Source: Verrucomicrobiota bacterium
GTDB lineage: Bacteria > Verrucomicrobiota > Verrucomicrobiia > Opitutales > Opitutaceae
Length of the DNA: 40,626 bases
NCBI GenBank assembly: GCA_016222805.1
Contig: JACRQG010000029.1
Span: forward strand, 1-40,626
Direction of reading: 5' to 3'
The position numbers and the translations under genes are program-made. Positions 34,097-40,626 of the stretch are shown here, piece by piece. The notes beneath the pieces are model-generated. The model saw only the letters and a program-made list of their open reading frames with translations. It was not told the origin of the DNA and did no database searches. The stretch's first letter is position 1, and every line of letters starts with the position of its first letter.

Positions 34097-36022
34097 TCAG
34101 CGGGGCGCGAGCGCCCGCAACGCTGCGAGGTTGGCCCGGGCTTCTTCCAAGTCCGGGCGCAGCTGGAGCGCTGCCTCGAACTGGCGCACCGCCTCAGCCA
34201 CCCGCCCCCGTCGGGCCAGCACGACGCCGTAATTGCAGCGCGCCTCGACCGAATTCGGGACCGCCCGGACCGTCGCCTCGTAGTGGGGCAGCGCGCCATC
34301 GAGATCCCCGTTCAAGGCGAGGGTGTTGGCCAGGCCGAGGTGCGCCGGCGTCAAATCCGGACGAAGTCGCAAGGCCTGGCGAAAGCGCGGAATCGCTTCG
34401 TCGCGCCGTCCGGTCGCCGAGAGGGCCAGGGCGAGGGCACAGGCCGCCTCCGGGAAGTCCCGACGCAACAGCAGGGCCTGTTCCTGTTGGGCGATCGCCT
34501 CCGGCAGCCGCCCGAGTTCCTGGAGGGCGTTGCCGAAGTTGTAGTGGGTGGTTGCCACTCCGGGACGCGCCTTCAGGGCGGCGGCGAAGTGGCGCACGGC
34601 CTCGGCGGTCCGCCCCGCTTCGTGCAGCGCGGTGGCGAGGTTGTTTTGCGCCTCGCCGAGACCGGGGTTTAGGTGAACGGCCCGTTCCAGGCTGGCGAGG
34701 GCCGCCGGCAGTTTTCCCGCCGCGAGCAGCGCGGCACCCAGGGCGGCGTGGGCCCGGGGATTGGAGGGCTGCTTTGCGACCGTGTCGGTCCAGAGGCTGA
34801 CTTCGTTGCGGTAGTCCCGGTTCCGGGCAAAGGTGGCGGTGGCGAGGAGGATTCCCAGTCCAAGGGTTGCGGCGAGGGCGAGCCTCCCGAGCCAGCGGTG
34901 CGCGAGCCAGGCTGCCGCGACCGTCAGCGCCGCCAGGGGAAGGTACATGCGGTGTTCCGCCACGGTTTGACCGGCGACCGGGACAAAGCTCGTCGCCGGG
35001 GCGAGAAGGATGAAGATCCACGCGGCACCAAGGCCCGCTACGGGCCAGCGTCGCAGCGCGACCGCGGTCGCCAGCAACAGCCCCCCGATCGCAAGGACGT
35101 AGGGCCAAACCTCGGACAGCCCGGTCGCGACGACCGTGCCGTAGTCGAAGACGAGCGGCGCGGGCCAACCGGCCAGCCGCAGATAGGTAAGGATCGTCCG
35201 ACACGAGGTGAGCGCATAGTGCCACGACGAAACCGCCGCGGTGCCGACCCCGCGTTCATGCACATCAAGGAGCAGGAAAAGCAGCAGGCCCCAGCTGGCA
35301 GCCAGTGCGAGATACCACCGACGACGCCGTTGCCAGGCCTCCCTCAGGGAGCCGGCGAGGAAGGTGCGATCGAACAGCAGGACCATCACCGGGGCGGTCA
35401 CCATAATCTCCTTCGTCGCCATACCGACGGCGCAGCTGACGACGCTCAGCGCCATCCAAGTTCGGCTGCCCGCGGTCGCACCACGCAGGAAGGCATACAA
35501 GGTCGCGAGGTAGAGGAAGGCCACCAACGACTCGGTGCGTTGCGAAATATACGTGACCGCCTCCGTCTGGAGCGGATGCAGGGCCCACAGGAACGCCGCG
35601 CCGAACGCGATCCGCCCGGCCGTCCTCTCCTCGATCGGTTCGCGGCAGTGCCGGACCGGAAGCAGCAAGGTGCGCCGCACCAGTCTCCACATCATGAAGG
35701 CCGCCGCCAGGTGGATGCCGAGATTGACGGCGTGGTAGCCACGCACCGACAGGCCGCCGGCGGCGAAATTCAACGCGAAGCTGAGGTTCGCGACCGGACG
35801 TCCACCGACACCGGAATTCGCGGGCGGCTTCAGGATGGCCAGCGGATCGGAGAGGCGGCGCAGCGTCGGGTTCTCGACAATCGAAACCGTGTCATCGAGG
35901 AGGAACGGGACCTCCAGGGTGTTGGAGTAGGCAAACAGGACCGCCGCCGCGAGCAGGAGGCCGAGAATCACCGGCTCCCGCCGCACGAAAGCGGACGATT
36001 CCGATTGGGTCGGGTCGCTCAC
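34097..36022 (-). CDS. TMTC-like membrane protein with TPR repeats
   Basis: Product of 641 residues from a GTG at 36022. The N-terminal half has about ten to twelve membrane helices and the GT-C-type motifs of TMTC proteins: FLLDDTVSIVENPTLR in the first outer loop (Asp-Asp), GRPVANLSFALNF, GYHAVNLGIHL and LWALHPLQTEAVTYISQRTE. The C-terminal half, from about 425, holds six or so TPR repeats (for example GEAQNNLATALHEAGRTAEA). Eukaryotic TMTCs are O-mannosyltransferases; bacterial members are usually uncharacterised. It would use a polyprenyl-phosphate sugar, the type of donor the GT2 enzyme at 7093 could make. Confidence 0.78.
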   Translation of the reverse strand: MSDPTQSESSAFVRREPVILGLLLAAAVLFAYSNTLEVPFLLDDTVSIVENPTLRRLSDPLAILKPPANSGVGGRPVANLSFALNFAAGGLSVRGYHAVNLGIHLAAAFMMWRLVRRTLLLPVRHCREPIEERTAGRIAFGAAFLWALHPLQTEAVTYISQRTESLVAFLYLATLYAFLRGATAGSRTWMALSVVSCAVGMATKEIMVTAPVMVLLFDRTFLAGSLREAWQRRRRWYLALAASWGLLLFLLLDVHERGVGTAAVSSWHYALTSCRTILTYLRLAGWPAPLVFDYGTVVATGLSEVWPYVLAIGGLLLATAVALRRWPVAGLGAAWIFILLAPATSFVPVAGQTVAEHRMYLPLAALTVAAAWLAHRWLGRLALAATLGLGILLATATFARNRDYRNEVSLWTDTVAKQPSNPRAHAALGAALLAAGKLPAALASLERAVHLNPGLGEAQNNLATALHEAGRTAEAVRHFAAALKARPGVATTHYNFGNALQELGRLPEAIAQQEQALLLRRDFPEAACALALALSATGRRDEAIPRFRQALRLRPDLTPAHLGLANTLALNGDLDGALPHYEATVRAVPNSVEARCNYGVVLARRGRVAEAVRQFEAALQLRPDLEEARANLAALRALAPR

Positions 36023-36109
36023 GACGCAAGCGCAAGGTCTGGTGTTCCGCCCAGGTGGCAGCGGGTGCAGCCCTGGCGCCAGTCGATGGCCGCAGCCAGG
36101 CGGGAGACG

Positions 36110-36133
36110 CGGGCGGGACGCCGCACCCGCCCG
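36110..36133 (-). terminator. Hairpin after the DUF1080 gene
   Basis: CGGGCGGG at 36110-36117 pairs with CCCGCCCG at 36126-36133 around an 8-base loop, 40 bases after the DUF1080 stop on the minus strand. No U-tract follows. It also lies 88-111 bases before the TMTC-like start at 36022, so it may instead sit in that gene's leader or promoter. Confidence 0.4.
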
Positions 36134-36172
36134 GTGATCCGCGGGGAGGTCGGGCGGGGAGGCATCGGCGCG

Positions 36173-36970
36173 CTATTCGGCCGGGAGCTTCAACTCGCGC
36201 ACCCAGATATTGCGGAAGGCGATCGTGTTGTTGTGATCCTGCAACGAGAGCGGGAGCCGGTCGGCATGGGCCTTGTAGGCCGGGTAGCCGCGGTTCGGAG
36301 TATTTCCCTTCAGGACCGCGTCGTGTTGCACGAGGACGCCATTGTGAAAGACCGTCATGCGGGCAGGCCGCGTCACCTTGCCATCCGGTCCGAAGCGCGG
36401 CGCGACCCAGACGACGTCATACGACTGCCATTCTCCAGGCGGCCGGGAGGCATTCACGAGGGGAGCGTATTGCTTGTAGATGGAACCCGCCTGGCCGTTG
36501 ACGTAGGTGGGATTGTTGTACGAGTCGAGAATCTGGAGTTCGTAGATGCCCATGAAGAAGACGCCGCTGTTGCCACGGCCCTGGCCTTCGCCGGAAACGA
36601 CGGCGGGCGTGCGAAACTCCAGGTGCAGCTGGATATCACCGAAGGCCTGCCGGGTGCGGATATTGCCGGACTTGGGCACGCAGACCATGGCATCTCCCTC
36701 GAGCTTCCAGGGGGCGGGACCGCCATCGGGTTTCGTGGTAATCCAGGCGTCGAGGTTTTTTCCGTCGAACAGCACGACGGCGTCGGAGGGAGCGGCGGAG
36801 GGCGGAGCCGAGACCACGACCGGCACCGGCTCGTACACGGCGGTGGCCGAGGCCGGCGGGAGCTCGGGCGTGGGGTCCGCCGCTTTCTTCTTCGGGGCGG
36901 GAGTGGCGGCGGTGGCGACGGCGACGGCAGCCGAGAACAGGAACGGGGCCAGGGCAGGATGCAGCTTCAT
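36173..36970 (-). CDS. Secreted DUF1080 protein (3-keto-disaccharide hydrolase family)
   Basis: Product of 265 residues with a Sec signal peptide (MKLHPALAPFLFSAAVAVAT), then a Pro and Ala rich linker (25-62) and a DUF1080 domain from AVVLFDGKNLDAWITT to the end. The family signature is present: DIQLHLEFRTPAVV, GNSGVFFMGIYELQILDSYN, YVNGQAGSIYKQYAPLVN and GEWQSYDVVW. These concanavalin-like domains occur in many copies in Planctomycetes and Verrucomicrobia, and some hydrolyse 3-keto-glycosides. It is divergent from a sulfatase homologue, 100 bases away, a pairing common in polysaccharide-degrading regions. Confidence 0.87.
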   Translation of the reverse strand: MKLHPALAPFLFSAAVAVATAATPAPKKKAADPTPELPPASATAVYEPVPVVVSAPPSAAPSDAVVLFDGKNLDAWITTKPDGGPAPWKLEGDAMVCVPKSGNIRTRQAFGDIQLHLEFRTPAVVSGEGQGRGNSGVFFMGIYELQILDSYNNPTYVNGQAGSIYKQYAPLVNASRPPGEWQSYDVVWVAPRFGPDGKVTRPARMTVFHNGVLVQHDAVLKGNTPNRGYPAYKAHADRLPLSLQDHNNTIAFRNIWVRELKLPAE

Positions 36971-37070
36971 GTCGGGACCAGCATGCGGGAAGGGAGGCGG
37001 GGGAGGCAAGTTTCGGTCGGGCGGCATTGCAGTGGACGACGCCCTGCCGCTGGCTGATGGTGGGTCCGTG

Positions 37071-38261
37071 GTGCCGCGACCGAACATCCTCTGGATCCTG
37101 ACGACCCAATGGCGGGCGCAGGCCACCGGCTACGCCGGAGATCCCAACGTCCGGACACCCCAGCTCGATGCCCTGGCGGCCCGCAGCGTCAATTACACCC
37201 AGGCCGTGACCCCGCATCCGTTTGGGCCTTTCGCCCGGGCTGCGCTCCTCACCGGGCTGCCTGCGCCGGCCAATGGCGTTGCCACGTACTTCGATCCTCT
37301 CCCCGTCGAGCAGCGGACGATCGCGCACGAGTTGCGGGAGATCGGGTACGCGACCGCGTTCTTTGGCAAGTGGCACCTGGGGGTGCGCGACCCGGCGGCG
37401 CCCCTGGTGGGGGAGGAACACGCCCGTACCATGGTGCCGCCAGAGCGGCGGGGGGGATTCGAGTTCTGGGAAGGATTCGAAAGCGGCTTCCTGTTGAACG
37501 ACCCCTGGCTGCACGGCACCCGGTTGCCGGTCCCCGAGCAGTTTCGCGGCTACCAGAGTGACGTGCTGTGCCAGCGTGCCGGTTCCTGGGTGAAGCGAAG
37601 CGGCCCGTGGTTTGCCGTCGTCAGCTTTGAAGCGCCACACCCTCCCTACGACGCCCCGGCGGCGGGATGCCAACCGGGTGACCCCGAGGCCATCACCCTG
37701 GCTCGAAACGTCCCCGCGGCCGCGGCTTCGCGGGCGCGCCGCGAATTGAGTGGCTACTACGCCCACATCGAGGCGACCGACCGGGCCGTCGGCGGGTTGC
37801 TGGCCGTAATCGATTTCGAACGGACGGTGGTGGTGTTCACCTCGGTGCATGGTGACATGCACGGGGCGCACGGCCTTTTCCGAAAGGGCTGGCCGCACGA
37901 GGAAAGCGTCCGGGTGCCGCTGCTGATCGCCGAACCGGGCCGGGCCGCGCGGCGCGATGACAGCTGCCCGTCCCTCATCGATCTTCCCGCCCGGACCCTG
38001 CAGTGGGCCGGCGCGGCGGGAACGGCGGTAGACCTGGCCCCGTCGGCCGCGCGAATCTCCATGCCCAGCGTGGTTGCCCTGCCGCACCAGTGTGACCGGC
38101 CGTGGTCCGGGGTTCGCACGCGGCGCCGCAAGCTGGTGTTGAACCCTGACGGCACGCCTTGGCTCTTCTTCGATCTGGAGGAGGACCCCTTCGAGCAGGT
38201 GAACCTGGCGGAAGATCCGGCGCGCGCGGGCGAGCGCGCCGCGCTGGCGCGACTTATTTGA
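37071..38261 (+). CDS. Sulfatase homologue lacking catalytic residues
   Basis: Product of about 396 residues in the arylsulfatase fold. Three essential positions are changed. The formylglycine motif C-x-P-x-R reads GPFAR (Gly52-Arg56), so no Cys or Ser is there. The first metal motif reads LTTQWRAQATGYAGDPNVRT, with Thr12 where relatives have Asp, and the later motif reads FTSVHGDMHGAHG, with Val259 for Asp. The rest is well kept, including FFGKWHLG, FEAPHPPYDAP and RKGWPHEESVRVPLLI, so it is not a decaying gene but a probable non-catalytic member. The start is uncertain: GTG at 37068, 37071 or 37032; 37071 gives MPRPNILWIL. No signal peptide is evident, unlike typical exported sulfatases. 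It overlaps the convergent membrane gene by 8 bases. Confidence 0.85.
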   Translation: MPRPNILWILTTQWRAQATGYAGDPNVRTPQLDALAARSVNYTQAVTPHPFGPFARAALLTGLPAPANGVATYFDPLPVEQRTIAHELREIGYATAFFGKWHLGVRDPAAPLVGEEHARTMVPPERRGGFEFWEGFESGFLLNDPWLHGTRLPVPEQFRGYQSDVLCQRAGSWVKRSGPWFAVVSFEAPHPPYDAPAAGCQPGDPEAITLARNVPAAAASRARRELSGYYAHIEATDRAVGGLLAVIDFERTVVVFTSVHGDMHGAHGLFRKGWPHEESVRVPLLIAEPGRAARRDDSCPSLIDLPARTLQWAGAAGTAVDLAPSAARISMPSVVALPHQCDRPWSGVRTRRRKLVLNPDGTPWLFFDLEEDPFEQVNLAEDPARAGERAALARLI

Positions 38262-38892
38262 GTTGGTCCGGGACGTGTCCGGAAATACTCCGCTTCGGAG
38301 AAGCACGGTAGCTGCTCACGAAGTCCCGCGAAAAGAGGAGGGTGAAAATCCATGGCACGATGGCGACCACGGCGACCGTGATCAACTCGTACAAATGGCT
38401 GCGACCGGTGAAGAGCGAGCCCGCCGCGGGAACAGTGATGGCCAGCATCGGGAAGAACGCTGCCGGCGAATTGGCTCCCAGGGGCAGCGCAACCGCGATG
38501 ACGAGGCCGAAGGCCGACGCCAATGGCGGTGCCGTGCCAATCACCACGCCAATGAGGAAGGCGATGGGGGCATGGGCGGAGTCGCGTTCCTTGCAGACCG
38601 CCGCCTGGAGCAGGGCGGCGAGCGCCAGCAGTGCGATTTTCAGGGCCAGGGCCTCATGGCGAACCTGGGCCGCCGCCGAGGCGGCGGGCGTCAACGCAGC
38701 CGCCAGCAGCCACGCTCCCGCCGCACCGCGCACCAGATCGAGGTAGTGGAGCGGCAGGGCGAAGGTGCGGCGCCAGTAGCCCTCCCAGTCCCGGGATAAC
38801 GCGCGGAGGTGCACCTTGCGCCCATGGAAGAGTCCCACCGGCGGCAGGAGGAGCAGCAAAGCAGGGGCGATGCGGGCCCAGTCGAGGGACAT
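38254..38892 (-). CDS. Small multi-helix membrane protein, unknown function
   Basis: Product of 212 residues from the ATG at 38892, with five or so membrane helices; the open frame before it is non-coding. I do not recognise the family. The first segment MSLDWARIAPALLLLLPPVG is followed by a basic loop (HGRKVHLRALSRDWEGYWRR) and a core of Ala and Leu rich helices; KERDSAHAPIAFLIGVVIGT marks a conserved-looking loop. It overlaps the sulfatase homologue tail-to-tail by 8 bases and stands 178 bases from the histidine kinase gene that lies upstream on the same strand. Confidence 0.65.
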   Translation of the reverse strand: MSLDWARIAPALLLLLPPVGLFHGRKVHLRALSRDWEGYWRRTFALPLHYLDLVRGAAGAWLLAAALTPAASAAAQVRHEALALKIALLALAALLQAAVCKERDSAHAPIAFLIGVVIGTAPPLASAFGLVIAVALPLGANSPAAFFPMLAITVPAAGSLFTGRSHLYELITVAVVAIVPWIFTLLFSRDFVSSYRASPKRSISGHVPDQLK

Positions 38893-39070
38893 GTGGAGAA
38901 AGTGTGGAGGGAAGCCGCCTGCGGCGGCGGGAAAGAGGAATACTATCCGGGGAGGCCGCCAGGACGAGCCGGGAATTGCACGCGTGGGATCCGCATCACA
39001 GGTCACTGGTGCCAACCGAGAGGTCGACGCGATTGCCGGACGGGGCGACTTTCACGGGAGCAAACGCGGG

Positions 39071-40626
39071 CTAGCCGATCGTCTGGCGGTCGCGCGAGGT
39101 GGTCGCCGGCTTGCCGAAGTGCCGCCGAATCGCAGCGGCGATGTCGTGCATCTTCACCGGCTTGGAGATGTAGTCATCCATTCCCGCGGCGAAGGCGAGT
39201 TCGCGGTCCCCCTGCATGGCGTTGGCCGTCAGGGCGATGATCTTCGGCTGCCGCGCGGCCGGCAAACGTGACCGAATCTGGCGCGTGGCCTCGTAGCCGT
39301 CCATCTCCGGCATCTGCACATCCATGAGCACGAGATCATAGCGCCGGTTCTCCAGCGTGGTGACCGCCTCGAGGCCGTTCGCGACCGCGTCCGCCCGATA
39401 GCCGAGCCGGTCAAGGAACCGCAGGGCGACCTTCTGGTTTACCAGGTTGTCCTCGGCGAGGAGGATCTCGAGGGGGATTTCCTCGCCGATCGGCGGGGCG
39501 GCCGCCGGCAAGCCGCGATCGCGGCCATCCGGTCGCGAGTGGAAGACGCCGACAACGGCCTGGTAAAAGGCGTTCGAGCGGATCGGCTTGGAGACGCTGG
39601 CCAGCGGCAGCCGTTAATCCAGCGCCGCCGGCAGGGTCTGCCCGAAGGGGAACAGCGCCAGGCGTGGGCACGTGATCCCGGCGATGCTCTCCAGGGACGG
39701 CGCCCCTTCGGAGTCTCCGGTGTTGAAAACCAGCAGCGCGGGCGGGCGCTTGCCGGCGGCAGCCAGGGCCGCCTCGGCAGAATCGGCCACCGTGCACTCC
39801 ACCCGCCAGCGTTCAAAGAGGTTGCGCAGCCGGGCCGCAGTGACCGGATGACGCTCGATGCACAAGACGTGGCCGTGACCCAGAGCGGCGGGCACAGGCG
39901 GGAGACTGGGTTCCACTCCGCCGGGCGCGACTTCCGTGCGAATGGTGAACACCAGGGTGGTGCCCTGGCCAGGCACGCTCTCCGCCCGAATGTCCCCGCC
40001 CATCAGTTCGCACAGCCGCTGGCAGATTGCGAGGCCCAGGCCGGTGCCGCCGTACTTTCGCGTGGTGGAGGAATCCACCTGGCTGAACGCCTTGAAGAGG
40101 CGGTCGACCCGGTCCGGAGGGATTCCAATGCCCGTGTCGATGACGCGAAACTCCAGCACGAGCGGTGCGGCATCTTCGACCGCCCCCTCGATGACCGGCG
40201 GGGGCGACAAGCGACGAATCTCCACGGACACGCTGCCCCGCGGCGTGAACTTCACCGCGTTGTTCACGAGATTGACCAGGACCTGCCGCAGCCGGGTGAC
40301 ATCACCCATGATCCACCCGGGCACGTCGGGAGCGATCACATAGCCGATCTCGAGGTGCTTCGACGAAGCCTGCAGGGCGAAGAGATCGAGCGCATCCTCG
40401 ACACACAGCGTGAGCTCGAAAGGCGAGCGCTCCAGTTCCATCTTGCCCGATTCAATCTTCGAGAAGTCCAGGATGTCGTTGATGATCGTTAGGAGCGCCG
40501 CGCCGGAGGTGCGGATGGTATTGACGAAGTCGCGCTGCTCCGGCGTGAGCGTGGGCTCCATCAGGAGGCTCGGCATGCCGATGACCCCGTTCATCGGGGT
40601 GCGGATTTCGTGCGACATCGACGCGA
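39071..40626 (-). pseudogene. Hybrid histidine kinase interrupted by an in-frame stop; 5' end beyond the window
   Basis: The reading frame from 40626 to 39071 encodes a hybrid sensor kinase: phospho-acceptor helix SMSHEIRTPMNGVIGM, ATPase boxes LVNLVNNAVKFTP, DTGIGIPPDRVDRLF and GGTGLGLAICQRL, then two receiver domains. The frame is broken by a TAA at 39616-39614, inside the first receiver, and resumes without shift: RLPLASVSKPIRSNAFYQAV, then the second receiver with LAEDNLVNQ, LVLMDVQMPEMDG, IALTANAM and YISKPV. The first receiver is already degenerate, with Asn in ALLVFNTG where the phospho-Asp belongs. A single base change (for example CAA to TAA) would explain the stop; a sequencing error is possible. 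A restart at the ATG at 39511 would give a free receiver of 146 residues. The sensory N-terminus lies off the right edge. Confidence 0.82.

Noticed and set aside
34673-37057. A 794-codon plus-strand open frame
   Set aside because: Antisense to the TMTC-like and DUF1080 genes; the translation is low-complexity, rich in Arg, Gly and Gln, with no family motif.
37071-38261. Active arylsulfatase
   Set aside because: The fold is right but the formylglycine position and two metal positions are replaced.
39071-39511. Independent CheY-like response regulator gene
   Set aside because: The receiver is in the same frame as the upstream kinase and the sequence between them continues the first receiver after the TAA, so it is the end of a broken hybrid kinase.

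Overview
The window is high-GC, gene-dense bacterial chromosome with no mobile element, CRISPR array, tRNA or rRNA that I can see. The gene set suggests a Verrucomicrobiota member, most likely Opitutaceae-like. It combines Tat-exported Gfo/Idh/MocA oxidoreductases, a DUF1080 protein, a secreted PQQ-type beta-propeller, a DoxX-like membrane protein, TMTC-like and Agl23-like membrane proteins, classical menaquinone genes and start codons that almost never carry a Shine-Dalgarno sequence. The taxonomic placement is inference; no marker gene was compared.

Layout. 1-6103 (minus): a complex I operon nuoA-B-C-D-I-H-J-K-L, with nuoL cut by the left edge, lacking nuoE, nuoF and nuoG. 6260-9272 (minus): three translationally coupled genes, an Agl23-like membrane glycosyltransferase, a GT2 glycosyltransferase and apbE. 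9337-12034 (minus): a DoxX-like protein, a Tat-exported oxidoreductase and a secreted discoidin-like protein, ended by the only clear U-tract terminator in the window. 12394-14555 (minus): menC and menE for menaquinone, the likely acceptor for the Nuo complex. 14744-18718 (plus): a chemoreceptor, guaB and a PIG-L deacetylase. 18740-21561 (minus): a PQQ-type propeller protein and tyrosine phenol-lyase. 21785-25222: a group of hydrolases that attack C-N or amide bonds (Tat-exported dimethylformamidase-like protein, nitrilase-superfamily amidase, second PIG-L protein). 25271-27962: serine acetyltransferase and a divergent PIN-PhoH ATPase with two DnaA-box-like sequences in front of it. 28050-30935 (minus): peptide deformylase, a cytoplasmic Gfo/Idh/MocA oxidoreductase, a PduO-type cobalamin adenosyltransferase and a DUF6580-like membrane protein. 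30997-34070 (plus): an undescribed-looking two-gene membrane unit. 34097-40626: TMTC-like TPR protein, DUF1080 protein, a sulfatase homologue lacking its catalytic residues, a small membrane protein and a hybrid histidine kinase interrupted by an in-frame stop.

The strongest candidate for a new system is the overlapping pair at 30997-34070. The first protein ends in two membrane helices that resemble the MotA/ExbB/TolQ core. The second starts with one membrane helix carrying a buried Asp, as MotB/ExbD/TolR do, followed by about 190 residues of coiled coil and a trypsin-like domain without the catalytic Ser. This would be an ion-driven membrane machine with a pseudoprotease sensor or effector head. 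Other notable points are the dead sulfatase, the interrupted kinase, the TPL-specific active site, the SD-less pyrimidine-rich leaders and several palindromes in divergent promoter regions.
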